In this document: positions 49,501-61,500 of the stretch, in pieces | How the letters are laid out: the number at the start of each line of letters is the position of its first letter | How positions within the stretch are numbered: the first letter of the stretch is position 1 | From: Pycnopodia helianthoides | Taxonomy: Eukaryota > Echinodermata > Asteroidea > Forcipulatida > Asteriidae | DNA: 64,000 nt | Assembly (NCBI GenBank): GCA_032158295.1 | Contig: CM063244.1 | Coordinates: 7,748,597 to 7,812,596 of the forward strand | Direction of reading: 5' to 3' | The notes under the pieces: generated by a model | What the model was told of the DNA's origin: nothing | Seen by the model: only the letters and a program-made list of their open reading frames with translations | Database searches by the model: none | Program-made: the position numbers and the translations under genes

Positions 49501-52500
49501 GACGACGGAGGCAGAGAGGAGGAGGGGGGGGGGAACGGGACACGAACGATGGTGGGTAATTCATTTAGGAAACCGACACCTTAAGAGTGGTCTGTTTGCG
49601 TGCCATTAATACATGATGAAGTCATATATGGATGAAGTTTGCAAACACAATACATGTATAACCCAAACCAAATGCAAACTACTCCCTAACAAATTTTAAT
49701 GCAACAGTTGAATGGTGGAGAACAAGTAAAAGAAAGAAGAAAACAAATCCGGCATTTAGGATGTGTTCGGTCTGCTTGGCAAACACATGTTTGTGGTTTA
49801 GCAACATTTGTATTTTCTGTGGAATGTGACCTCCGCTGCCTGAAAAAATGTCAGGAACAGAGTACTAGATGCATCTCTAAATAAAGAGGTGGGGGTAGTC
49901 CCCAAAAAAGAAAAGCTGGCAATGTTACGCCTCACCGACATGCTCAGCAATAATTTTTTTTCCCCAGGGGAAAAAGGAAACCAAAAATTCGTGGAGTGCA
50001 ATCCTTAGGTTTTGGAACGTTTCAACTTTGACCCTGATGGTTGGTAAGTTGAGAAGGAAGCGTACGCCCGTATGCGAAAGCCAATTCCAACCCGCAGCCT
50101 GGCCTGTATACCCTAGACAGGAAACAGACACATCAGTATTTTTTTTTAAAACAAGCTTATCATACAGTGTGCCATAAAGGAAAACAGGGATGTGATTTGT
50201 CTTTCTGGAGGCCACATTGCTCCAAAAGATTGGCTTAAAGTTGGCGTTAAAAACATTTCATAGTTTTGCAATGTCGTTGACTGACAGGCAGTAGTAATAC
50301 GAACAACGCTTTGAAAACAATCTGCAAAAGCATTACACTTTAACATTAGCAGAGTTCCGGGCGAGTTAATTGGGCCAATTATCGGACTGTGTGCAAGCAG
50401 GGCCAATTAAATCGTCCCTATTTATAAGGCATTTATTGGTTGCAACACCCCATGTGACCTTAAAATGACCTTTGTGAAAGTTCAACTTGTGACCAAAATA
50501 AAGTTTGGGAAGTTGAACTTGTGTATGCCTTGACTACAGTCAATATTTCTAGAATGTTTTGTTGTTGGGCAAATATCTATTTTTATTTTAAGTACTAAGA
50601 AGTAGTAATTTGCAGCTTAAATTGCATTGCACTAACTGTAAACACAGGGCACTGGACTAGTTAAGCATATAGAATCAGGTTGGCTCAGTGGGTTTCTTTC
50701 CCTGCCTTTCACCTCTGTGGACCCGGTTCGAATCCCACCTCAGACCGGGGCTCATGTATATATGGGTTGGGTTTTCAGTCCCTACCTGACATGCCTGACT
50801 GCGTGGGTTTCCCCAATTGGGGTTTGCCTGTGATACCTAAAACCGAACATGTCTTCATCGTCTCCTGGATGTGTCTTGTAATAAGCAAAAGGTATGGTTG
50901 GTAAAGATTCACATGATGAGTTTTTGGTGTCAATATTTTCACACTTCTGAGTGGAATTATTCTGAATTACAACGTTTTAATCAATGCGTTCTGAATGTCC
51001 TCAGAATGACAAATGTGGATGCTGCTAGATGATATTTCCGAAGGGAAAGTTTTAAATCCCGCTTGTTAGGCCTGAATAAACTTGGGTCTCTCCACAATAA
51101 AGTGTGTACATTCGGGGGGAGAACATTTCTCGGTTGTACAGTAAAATAACTGAGGCAATAAAATATTTTGCTCACAAGTTTTGCCGTGTTCGTTCAAAGG
51201 TATTTTAAGAGTGTTTTTGGGACAAAACTGAAAACAAAGGTTATGAGTCTTTCAAGAATGGGGATAACCTCTCCCGAATGTCTGCCTCACCCACTTTGTC
51301 CTTGAATAGATTATAGATACACTGAGCCAAAACTTAGGCATTATTTAATTATAAGTGAATATTGGGTTTTATTTGAAATTGATCAGGCCTATAAGTAATT
51401 ACTGGGTTTTATTTGAAATGGAATGCTCGTCACATGGTCAGATTTTTTTCTTCTCCAAATTGTCTGCCACTGACAATTGACAGACAATTTAAAAGGGTAC
51501 ATAACTCTTTAAACGTTTTAATTCAATAATTACTCTGTGTAAGAACAATCTTTTTTATGAACTGGTAAAAACTTTGACAAAATTATTGCTTTTACCTCTT
51601 TAAGAATCGCTTTTTTTATCAATTAATATTGTTATTGTTATTGTCATTGTCATTGTTAATAATCAATGTATCTGTACTTCTTAGTAACTTGTGGATTTTA
51701 CAGCGCTTTGTGATGTCTATGTGACATGGAAAGCGTTATTTTACCAATAAATATTATTATTATTGTTCTCCCTTGCCTAACTAAAACAATATGTATGTTT
51801 TATGCATTCAATGTGGAGAGACCCATTTGTTAAAAGAATCTACATATTATATTTGTTGTCATCAGGGAGACGAATCCATGCTTAGGGGAGGTACTGAAGG
51901 ACAATGCACACTTTCTCAAACTCTACTCCTTCTACGTCAGTAACTTTGACCACGCCATGAAACAACTCAATTTCTGGACGTCTAAAGTGCCCAAATTTGC
52001 CGCAGCTATTTTAGAAATGCAGGTGAGTTTGTCCGTCTTTGTTTGCCATCGGGGGAGGTTAATTTTTTCAAACTTGGTGTAGGACTGGTGATTTGGGGAT
52101 GAATGGAACTATATTTTTGTTGCTAATGAACGCTTTATGTGAGTTCAGGCCAAACGTACAGAATGGCTGTCACGCACAAAAAAGATAAAGAAATCTACAA
52201 AAAAACAAGAGAGACTTTTGATTGATACAAAGTTTTGAGAACAAAATATGAACTTAGACAAAATGCGCCATGGATATCCTCCAGAGATATTGGACCTTTT
52301 TAGATGTCCAAGATTTCCCACAGTTTGTAAAAACCATGCACTGTAAAAAAAATTCCAGGGTAGGTATTGGCCCAAATTTGAGGTTCCAGTTGGCCTAACC
52401 GATTTCTGAGTCAGGCTGACCTAAAAATTGGTCTCCCCCCGAAAAAGGGATTTTGACATAAATTGTGTGTCAATTTGACCCATTCTGGGTCATTTTGACT

Positions 52501-55500
52501 CCGATTCCGGGTCTTGTTGACCCAGAAATGAGTCAGGCCAAGTGGAACCCGGATCTGGGTAAATTTTGACCTGGGAGTAGTTAAGAGTGTGGCGCGTCCT
52601 CGTCAAGCTTTTTACCTGTAAGCAAACCGGTGTGCTTGTACGGTCAGCAGAAAAATGTGCGCAAGCAAAAAGCGTGTTTCATAAATGATTGAGAAGAATT
52701 TTGTGTTGCAGTTTGCGCATTCACGATGGGTTTGCATTGTTAAGTCACTCATCTCCGTTGCAAGAGCTGCCGGCAAGTTGGCGTGCATTTTGCTTTGTTT
52801 GCGGTAATATACTGAGGACCCGATGGAGGCAGAAAACATCCGCTTTTACGAGCTGTATGAAATGTCCCATGATGAAATTTCTGTATTCAAAAAAATAGCA
52901 AACGTTTTTTTGATGATATTGAATTCTCTGCATTAAAAAAAATAGCAGACGTTTTTTGACACGTCGTCCATTTTTTTCATCCAAACTTCATTCACAGCAA
53001 CTCACACAATGTGGCGGTCTTGCTCTCCAGCACCACATGTTAACTCCAGTACAGAGGATTCCCAGATATGAACTCCTACTAAAAGGTACGCTAACTGATT
53101 GATAGTATGAGAAGTTCTTATCTGAACTAAATGTAGGCAGTCCCTCGATGTCCCAATCTACTCTGTGGAAGTAGATTAAAAACAGGACAAGTTCTTAGAA
53201 GAATAATTTTAAAACAGCAAATTAGGTTATTAATCTTAACTATACTTGTAGTTTGTAGCTCAGAATGTTTGTCTGGATGACGAGAAGTCTTCATACAAGA
53301 ACTGACATATTTCTTTAGAGCTCTTTTTTTTATTCACTGAACTTTTAGGAAGAGTCCGGAAGTGACCGTTACTAGTGGGTACAACCATGTGTAAATCTCT
53401 TTGGGAGGAGTGTTAGCTCTGAGAAGAGCCGTTGGTTTGGTCGCGACATTTAGAACATCACTTGAACAGTATGATTCTCCTGAAGATGAGCAGAGTATAC
53501 TGTTCGAAATGTCGAGACCAAACTGGCTCTTTTCAGAGCCAACACTCCCACAAAAGAGATTTTACACATGGTTGTACCCGCAAGTTTACTAGTTATCGTT
53601 ATTTCCTATTATCCACACCATGCTAGAAGAATTTTTTGATGAGAAAGTTTGTTTGTAAATGAGAAAGTTTGAAAAGCTAAAGTAACACATTAAGGATGCG
53701 TTTGGGAAAAGTACTAGACGACTGGGCTTGCTTGGTCATGAGGGCACCGGCTCAGTGAAAAGACTACTGGACTCTGGCCAGTGCTCCAGTGGATATTTTT
53801 GAGCCATGTTTGCTAGGTTTTGGGTAAAAGGGTGTCCAAATTTGCTGGAAATTTAAAAACTTGGTGTCCAAATTGTTCGCTTACAATACATTGTATTTGT
53901 AAATGACAGATGAAACAGGGTGTCCAAATTTCAAACTGGGTGTCCAAAAGACACCCAGACACCCCTCTGGCTAACACTACGCATGTATGCCTTTAATGTT
54001 TGTCATGTTTTGTAACTTTTTTTGAGGATAATAAATATGAGCAAGGTTTTTGCAATTTTTTCACACAAATGCAGAGTACTTAAGAAAGCTGCCCCAAGAT
54101 GCCAGGGATAGAGAGAGTGCAGAGAGTAAGTCTTCGGTCATTTTGTCATCCAAATTTTTAAAAGAATGCAAAATTTTGAAGTTTTGAAGATTCTGAATGC
54201 TTTTGTGTCACCCCTGGGCCATATCTCATTGTATACACCAATCCATTTTAGTTCAATATCTTACATCCAGGGTTTTCCGCCATTACTGGGACGCTGTTAC
54301 GCTCGCGTACGCGTTAGGCACAGGCTTTAACACACGTCGCACTGGTCTTTTGTATAGTTTCGTCAACATCATTTTGTCATAGATGGTCGTCGTGTGTGAA
54401 ATCAAAATTAATGCTGGGCATGGTTGCATTGCAGTAATGGCTAAAACACTGGCACATGACATCCCCAAGGAATTTGTCTTAAAGTGCTGCCTTTATTCAT
54501 TTGGTTTACTGCTTCGTTTATCTAACGATTGGCAGGATGCCTGGGTATCATTAAACTACAATGCTCATGAGCATGGCTTGTCAAAAAGTTTGGCTTCTGT
54601 ACATTGTTGGTATGCACAGACTTGTTGTAGGAAAGTTTGGGAAGAGCGACCTCATTTCTGATATTTATCAGCATTTGTACACACTTTAAATGCTGCTAAG
54701 CACAGTTGCTAAGCAGAAATACATGTAGGTTACCAGTCAGATCACTACTGTTTTAACCAGGACCGCTAATTTCAGAAAGCTTGTAAGTACACAAATTTTC
54801 TAAGCACAGACAAAATATTTGCTAACCTACACTGAGTTACTGGCCAAAATAGGATGTGATGTGCTTTGCTCAAAACTGGTTCCCTGTAAGATTTCACTTA
54901 GCAAACAAATTTGTTTAGCAAAACTTTGTGCTGAACATCTTTTTGAACTAGACCTTTGCATTGATGTCACCCTGCCACCATTTTAGTGGTAAAACCGATG
55001 ATGTAACAATGGGCAACGCACAGCTATGTACGCGAATCAAACAGGATGGGCCAATGACAAAGCAACGCACAGCTATGTATGCGAATCAAACAGGATGGGC
55101 CAATGACAAACCTTCTTTTGATTTGTGAGGGAGGGCACCCTTTTCCAGTGACATCATATGCAATAGGTCTATTAGGCTTAGCACTGTGAAATTTAGCCTC
55201 CATGACATTCTCAACAATAATCATCCGATGGTAGTTCTCTTTTTTGTTTCCCCCTCTCATCATTCTTCGTTTTCTTGATTTTGTTTGCAGAGGCCTTAAA
55301 AATCATCTCCGGGGCCGCAAAGCATTCCAATGACATGATGAAATCCATGGTGAGTTGATGTAGCCATAACAACTAAATACGTTCTTCCACAGTTCCTGCA
55401 TTCCTGTGTCAATTCTACGAGGACAATTTTTTTTTGTCCAAGATAGACTTGGGCTCGTTGTAGACCATCATCTGCGAACAAAGTTTCTTCTAGGCCTAAT

Positions 55501-58500
55501 TTCATGGAGCCGCTTAAGCAGACAATGCTGCTTAACAATTTTCTGCTGAGCAAAAATAAGCAGGATACCAGTGTACAATTGTTGCACACTGTGATGGGGG
55601 TTCCATGGTGTTTTGTACTCCCGAAGGGACTAATGGCACCTGAGGCGTGGATGACTAAGGTATCTTAATTGATCGGTAGTAAACTTACCTCGCCACTAAT
55701 CTGGATGCATTTTGAAATAAGCTATGACTGCATGGACGCTTTTCCTGAGAAAACCGTTTGATGGAGTAATTTCACTTCCTTCTAGGAAAGAAGAGTTGCA
55801 GGAAAGTAGTGTGCACATGGGATAACCATCACCAGTTAAGGAATATTCCCTGAACGTTAATTCTTTGGGGCTCGAATTTGGGGTAAAATTCAAGCCCTGT
55901 CCTTCAATTCATCATCCGCATGTCATTGTGCGGAAAGCAAATAATGTAAATATTATGAAAAAAGTTGTCCTAGTTATTTTGATGTGACATACAGACAGAA
56001 TGCAGGTACAACTGAAGGCAATATGCTCGGCAGATTTCAAAAAAAAAATAAAAATTTTGTTTTCAAATGAACTTGACCGCAATACATACATTGTTTTTTC
56101 AAATGAATTTGACCGCAATACATACAGAGGGTTTACAATTTAGGAATGCAAGTTTTCACCCGTAGCGCATCATCCAGTAGTAAGACACAGTTTGTCTCAT
56201 TAAGGGATACTTTGCGGTGACAAGGTGGTGACTCACGATCACTTCCTGATACCCTCACTGTAATGAAGGAGCACTTCGCACAGATGCACATGACGAGAGA
56301 CGTAGACTCCCACCCCCCCCCCCACTCTCCCCCCCCTTTCTGTCAGCAGAATGTCTGCGGTCAGGTCACATGGTACAAAGCGGCACAAGGGAAATCAAGC
56401 GCGGGACGCACTTCACACTTTTAATCCTACTCCAAGTCTAATGCCAACTTTGGAGTGCAACCGAGCAAGACGTTTTTTATTGTGCATGAGGGAGCGATTG
56501 GACTTAGGGGGTGGGGGTTGGGTTAGTAGTGGACATCTGTTTCTTCCAATTAAGTGCCCAATGTGTTGTCGGATGTTGTCAACAAGATAAATACACCACA
56601 ACTGCTGCCGTTCCCCCGGGCCCCCCCCCCTCCCCCAGGGCAACTGCACTGTTCTTGTTTACAGGAATTGGGTTCTGGGTGGACTTTGTTGACATAGTGG
56701 ACTCGGGGGCCACGCCCGCCCTTGTCATGATTGGTCAACATCAAAATCATTTCCGTCAGCCGTTGTCATTTTGGACATTTTGTGATGGTTTGTATCGATG
56801 AAGGGAAAATACAGAAAGTGCACCGAACTTGTCTAACTGTGTTTTAACACTACATAAATCTGATACACTTTTCTGGAGTGTAAACTGAGTGTAACACTTC
56901 TTCACAAAGCACACACATACCCTCTGCTATTGACTGTGCAAGTCACGCGCGTATCGAAAATTAGAAAACAGCTTGAACAAGACGACAATAAATTTATGAA
57001 ATCAAAGCTTCTTTTTAAACTCTATTCATACAAAATTCTTGGAAATAAAAAACGCCCATAGCAATTTGTTACAAATACAATTTCAATTTTAAAACTTCAG
57101 TGGGAAAGTTGGGCAAAACTCTCAATTACAATTAACATGGAAACAGAGGTCGAGTGTTACTCTCAGGTTTTCTTTGTTGATTTGTTAAATTGATTTTACT
57201 TTCATATTATTTCATCGCCAAAGTTTACTTTCCTGACAACGTGATACAATGTTTTTGGCCATAACCTATGTTAAACTAAAGTATATTTGAAGAAACAGAA
57301 TTGCGCACACCTAAAGCTCAATATGGTTGGGACCAACTTGGTACGGGAAGTTCAAATACGGGCAAGACTTGCACAGTGAATTGTTAAAGGAACATTACAG
57401 AATTGGTTTTTGCTAACAAAACAGTTGCTGGCAGTGTAAGCACTTTATGTAATCCACCATATACATAAACTGACAAACCTGTAGAAGTTTGAGATCGATC
57501 AGCCATCTAGGTCACGAGAAAATAGTGAAAAACCGATTACACATTTGCATGAAATCATATAGATTCAACAAATGAATAAAACGCCCACTGAGCGATAAAC
57601 TCCAATCGGAAAATGAGTTTATTCATTTCTCATCAAATATGACATTTCAGACAGAAATATTTCAAGGGATATTTTCTACTATCATCATCATTAGACCGTG
57701 TAAGTTTTGTGTAAATCTGTGATCAAAAGTATATTTTACAAGTTTTTTTTACCAATTCTGTAATGTTCCTTTAATTGATTAAAATGGCCCCTAGAAAGGT
57801 TACTATGAGTGTAAACTATTGTAACATCATAGAGCAAATACTAAAGCTACTGTAAAACCTTCTACACTTTTCCTAAGAAGATTTTCTTGTTACTAAAAAA
57901 AATTCTCTTTAACGAGAAGAATTTTTTTTACTAGGAAGAATTTTTTTCGTTATTATAAGAAGAATTTCTTTTTACTAAGAAGACTTTCCTCTGTACTGAA
58001 AAAGAACTCTCCTTAAAGAGGGGCTCCGAGTCAATATCAGTTTTGTGGTGCACTAATTTTCGAATAGATAGAGTCCCCATGAAAGTCTCTAACCTCACGT
58101 AAATATGGTGTGAATATGCCATTTTATTTGATACACTTTCGTAGCGAAATTTCAAATATGACGTCATCGGACATCAAAAACAAATGGGGAGGAATTTGAT
58201 TGCCAGTCAAAAGGTCAAAGTCAATGTCGTTTTGATTAAATATCAAAATTCAAGAAAAAAACTGTTTTTTATTTTTACAAAAAATTGCACTTGAAGGGTA
58301 TCAACCAAAGTGGCATTTAACACCATTTTAACATGAGGTTAGAGACTTGTCATTCCCCCCCCCACATTGTCATGAGGAATATCTTTAGTTGAAAATGAGT
58401 GCATCACAAAATGTTATTCCACCTTTGACCCTCTCTCTAATGAGAAGATTTGATTTTCACAAAGAATAAATTTTTCTTCTCTTTAAAGAATTCATCTTCA

Positions 58501-61500
58501 AGAAAAATCTCTCTTTACTCAGACGAATTTCTCTGCTCTGAGAAGAAGCTCTCGTCACTAAGGAAGTTTCTCAGAATGATCAAGCCTTCTTTTCATCTTA
58601 AAAAAATACTATTAATTAATATTTTGACCTCTGTAAGTGGACATTCAGATGCAGTAATTCCAAATTGAAATTGTTGACCGCATTCAGTTTTTTCTTTCGC
58701 AAAAAAAGTCTCCATTTCTCAGAGGCATTGTGAACAAATTAGCTACTGTGATCTAATACCCTTGTTTCAAAACATGAGGAAACGTTCAAATCACCCCAAG
58801 CATTACTCTAGACCTTTGAAGCCTCTGACTGTAATTCCTTGTTTGGTGCGGTGACTCAACCAAAGTTCAAAAGTCACCGGCTATTTTTTTTCTTCGGTGG
58901 GGGGGGGGGGGGTTTCGGCTCTGCAAATACACCCGGCATTCGGTACGTACTTTTCGTTGCCATAGGAAAAGGCACGCTATTACCGTAAATGGTTTGTTGC
59001 CATTTTAGGAATCTTGGAAACACAACTGTCCCTGATGAGTTCCCCTGCTACTCACACACCGGTATAATTTTGACCTATATCGGGCCGTTATTATTTCAGA
59101 AACCCCCCCCCCCCTTCGCCTTGCCTACAGGAAAGGATGAATTTCCCTTGACAAATTGTCACCTTCCTGTCAGCAGTCACTTATGACATTTCAGTACCTC
59201 CCTATAAAAAGAAGATGAAATTCTTGGCAGGGGGTTCCAGGGCATGCTAAATCGAGCTCGGCAAGTTTTTTTCCCCCCACCCCTTTTTTTTCCGGTGGTC
59301 TTGAGTAACGAATGTCAGAGTACACAGCTTCCTCGTTCTGCTGGTAATGTAGGCCTTTTTTATTGTGATATTGTGCATGCCAGTGTTGTGGGGAATGCCA
59401 GAGTTTTTGAAAAGGTTGTGGCGGCGGTTATATTTGGAAACTGGTAACTCAGCCACACCTGAAGAGGATATCCTTGTTTTTTTTCTCTCTCTCCTAAAAT
59501 GGAGTTCCTCTGAAGGTTTTTTTTTTTTTGTATTCGTTTAATTTTGTTTGATGTTAAAGGCGTAGAGTTCACTCCATTTTGGATTGTTGTCTTTATGGTT
59601 GAAATATTCTAAAGGGTTTGCATAACATTGGCAAGATTAAAAATAGAAAATGTTCACAGATTTGCACATTTAAAACTTTACATGGTATAAAGATGGTCAT
59701 GGTGGAAAACTGCCCTAGAAACATCATTTTTTTTTTTGCGTGAAACAGTTAGTCTTGATCTCACCAGTCCAGATCTCACCATGTGATGCGTTTTCCACCA
59801 ATCAGGTGACAATGATCTGTGCGTGCTGTATATGAACACATACATTTGTTTATTTTTGATTTTTGTATATAACTTATCAAAACTGTATGTTCAAATTCGA
59901 AAAATGGTTGTCAATTAATCAGACCTGATACTTGCTAAGGGCAAGGCGGATTTTCTTTGGTGAAGGGCAAACTCAGGGGGGGGGGAACAGCCCGAGTGCC
60001 TCTGTGATGTATAAGGCCTAATGAATTATCAAATAATGTTTTTTTTTATCCTTAAATTTTAAATGTTTTATCATTGCATGTGTTCATGTTTTAAGTTTAT
60101 TTGTAATGGGGGAACGTTTTTTCATGAATTTGAATTTGCATATGAACTTTGAACTTGGAACTCATCAGTGAGGGTTCAGATTTAATTTATTCATTTATTC
60201 TGGTTGTGAAGCCAAGTTAATCACTATACCAGCCAAGAACCCCATGGACAGAAGACAAAGAAGGAATTTTCAGTTTTAGATGTGGTAGGAAAACCCCTGA
60301 GAATTATTCTAGGGACGACCCATGCAATCAGGTAGGGACTGAAAACACAGTGCCCCCGGCGGGATTCAAACCGGGGTCCCAGAGGTGGAAGGCAAGGGAA
60401 GAAACCACTACGCCAACCCAACCACCCTAGATCGAAACTTATCATTTGTTGTTGTTTACAATTACTGATCTTGTACTGTTTGTTCTGTGTGATTCCTCCC
60501 GCCCCTCAGGAGCAATTTGAAAAACTGCTGAAGATTAATGAGAAGATCGAAGGTGAAGACATCATCGATCCCACAAGACACCTCCTGAAGGAGGGCAAGA
60601 TCACCAAGATTGCCAACAAGAGCAAAGATCCTCAGGACAGATACATCTACCTGGTAAGATGGAGGCAGATTCTTTGAGGAAGTAGAGGAGGAGGGAGGGG
60701 GGCTAGTGGTTTGTCAGGATTTATTCACAGACCTTCGTCTTCTTGCCTTCAAAGTGTCTGGAAGGATGTGACCTTCAAGTGTATTCAAGAGTGGAAAGAC
60801 TAACTGTACGCAGTCAGAGGACCTTATTTATTGAATTTTATTCATTTATCACACATCCAACAGCACAATTAGTGCCAATAGCAGGATGAATAGGAAATGA
60901 GATTCCTGAGGGTTGGTGTCCGTTTGCTAAATGCTGCCGCAAGAGATGCGGTTGGTACCCCCTGTCACCTCCCGAAACGTGGATGGATTCAACGTTCTTG
61001 TGAAAATACCATGACAGTTTTCTCAGCAAGTAGACACTGTATCCAGCTGAAACTTTCACATGTGACTTTTATTGTATCTTTCTTGATAATTTTGGCAATA
61101 AATCAGTGGCGTGTCGGGGCCAAGCGGTCTAGTTCACCGGACCCAAGCTCTGGTGTTGTCCGCAGCAAAGTGTGGGTTCGAATCCCGGTCGTGACACTTG
61201 TGCCCCTGAGCAAGGCACTTAACCATAATTTCTTTGCAAAAAGTTGGGAGGATAGTGCATTCTGCTCCACCAGCCAGGCTCCTAGTGGTTGATGCCCATG
61301 CCTACCTCCTTACGGACTGTGAAGAGGGTAACCCTGTTTCAGCCCCAGGAGTAGGTGGCAACGTGCCTCTGGTGACAGTTGATTTGGGTCGACAGCCCAA
61401 ATCAGTTAATGTGTAGCCCTCACCTCGAAGTGGCCGTCCGGCCTTGTGAGTAAGGCAATATTTCATTTTAAAAAGAAGCATTATGTTGACAAAACCATGA

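Larger units (their letters stand above)
48054..51865 (+). other. FGD intron 6
   Basis: Contains SINE S2 (48,121-48,215), repeat L copy 1 (48,715-48,890), SINE S3 (50,668-50,870) and a SINE/LINE tail ending in ATT repeats (51,690-51,765). There is a reverse J fragment at about 48,325-48,395 ('GACTTGTCCGGTCATG'). No exon seen. Confidence 0.7.
55350..60509 (+). other. FGD intron 10 (5.2 kb)
   Basis: Holds F copy 4 (55,492-55,592), MITE D copy 3, a long AGAA-rich degenerate repeat split by G copy 2, C-rich runs (56,310-56,340; 56,615-56,640), a G-run (about 58,898-58,912), a family C fragment and reverse SINE S3. No exon is supported in this stretch. Confidence 0.7.
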
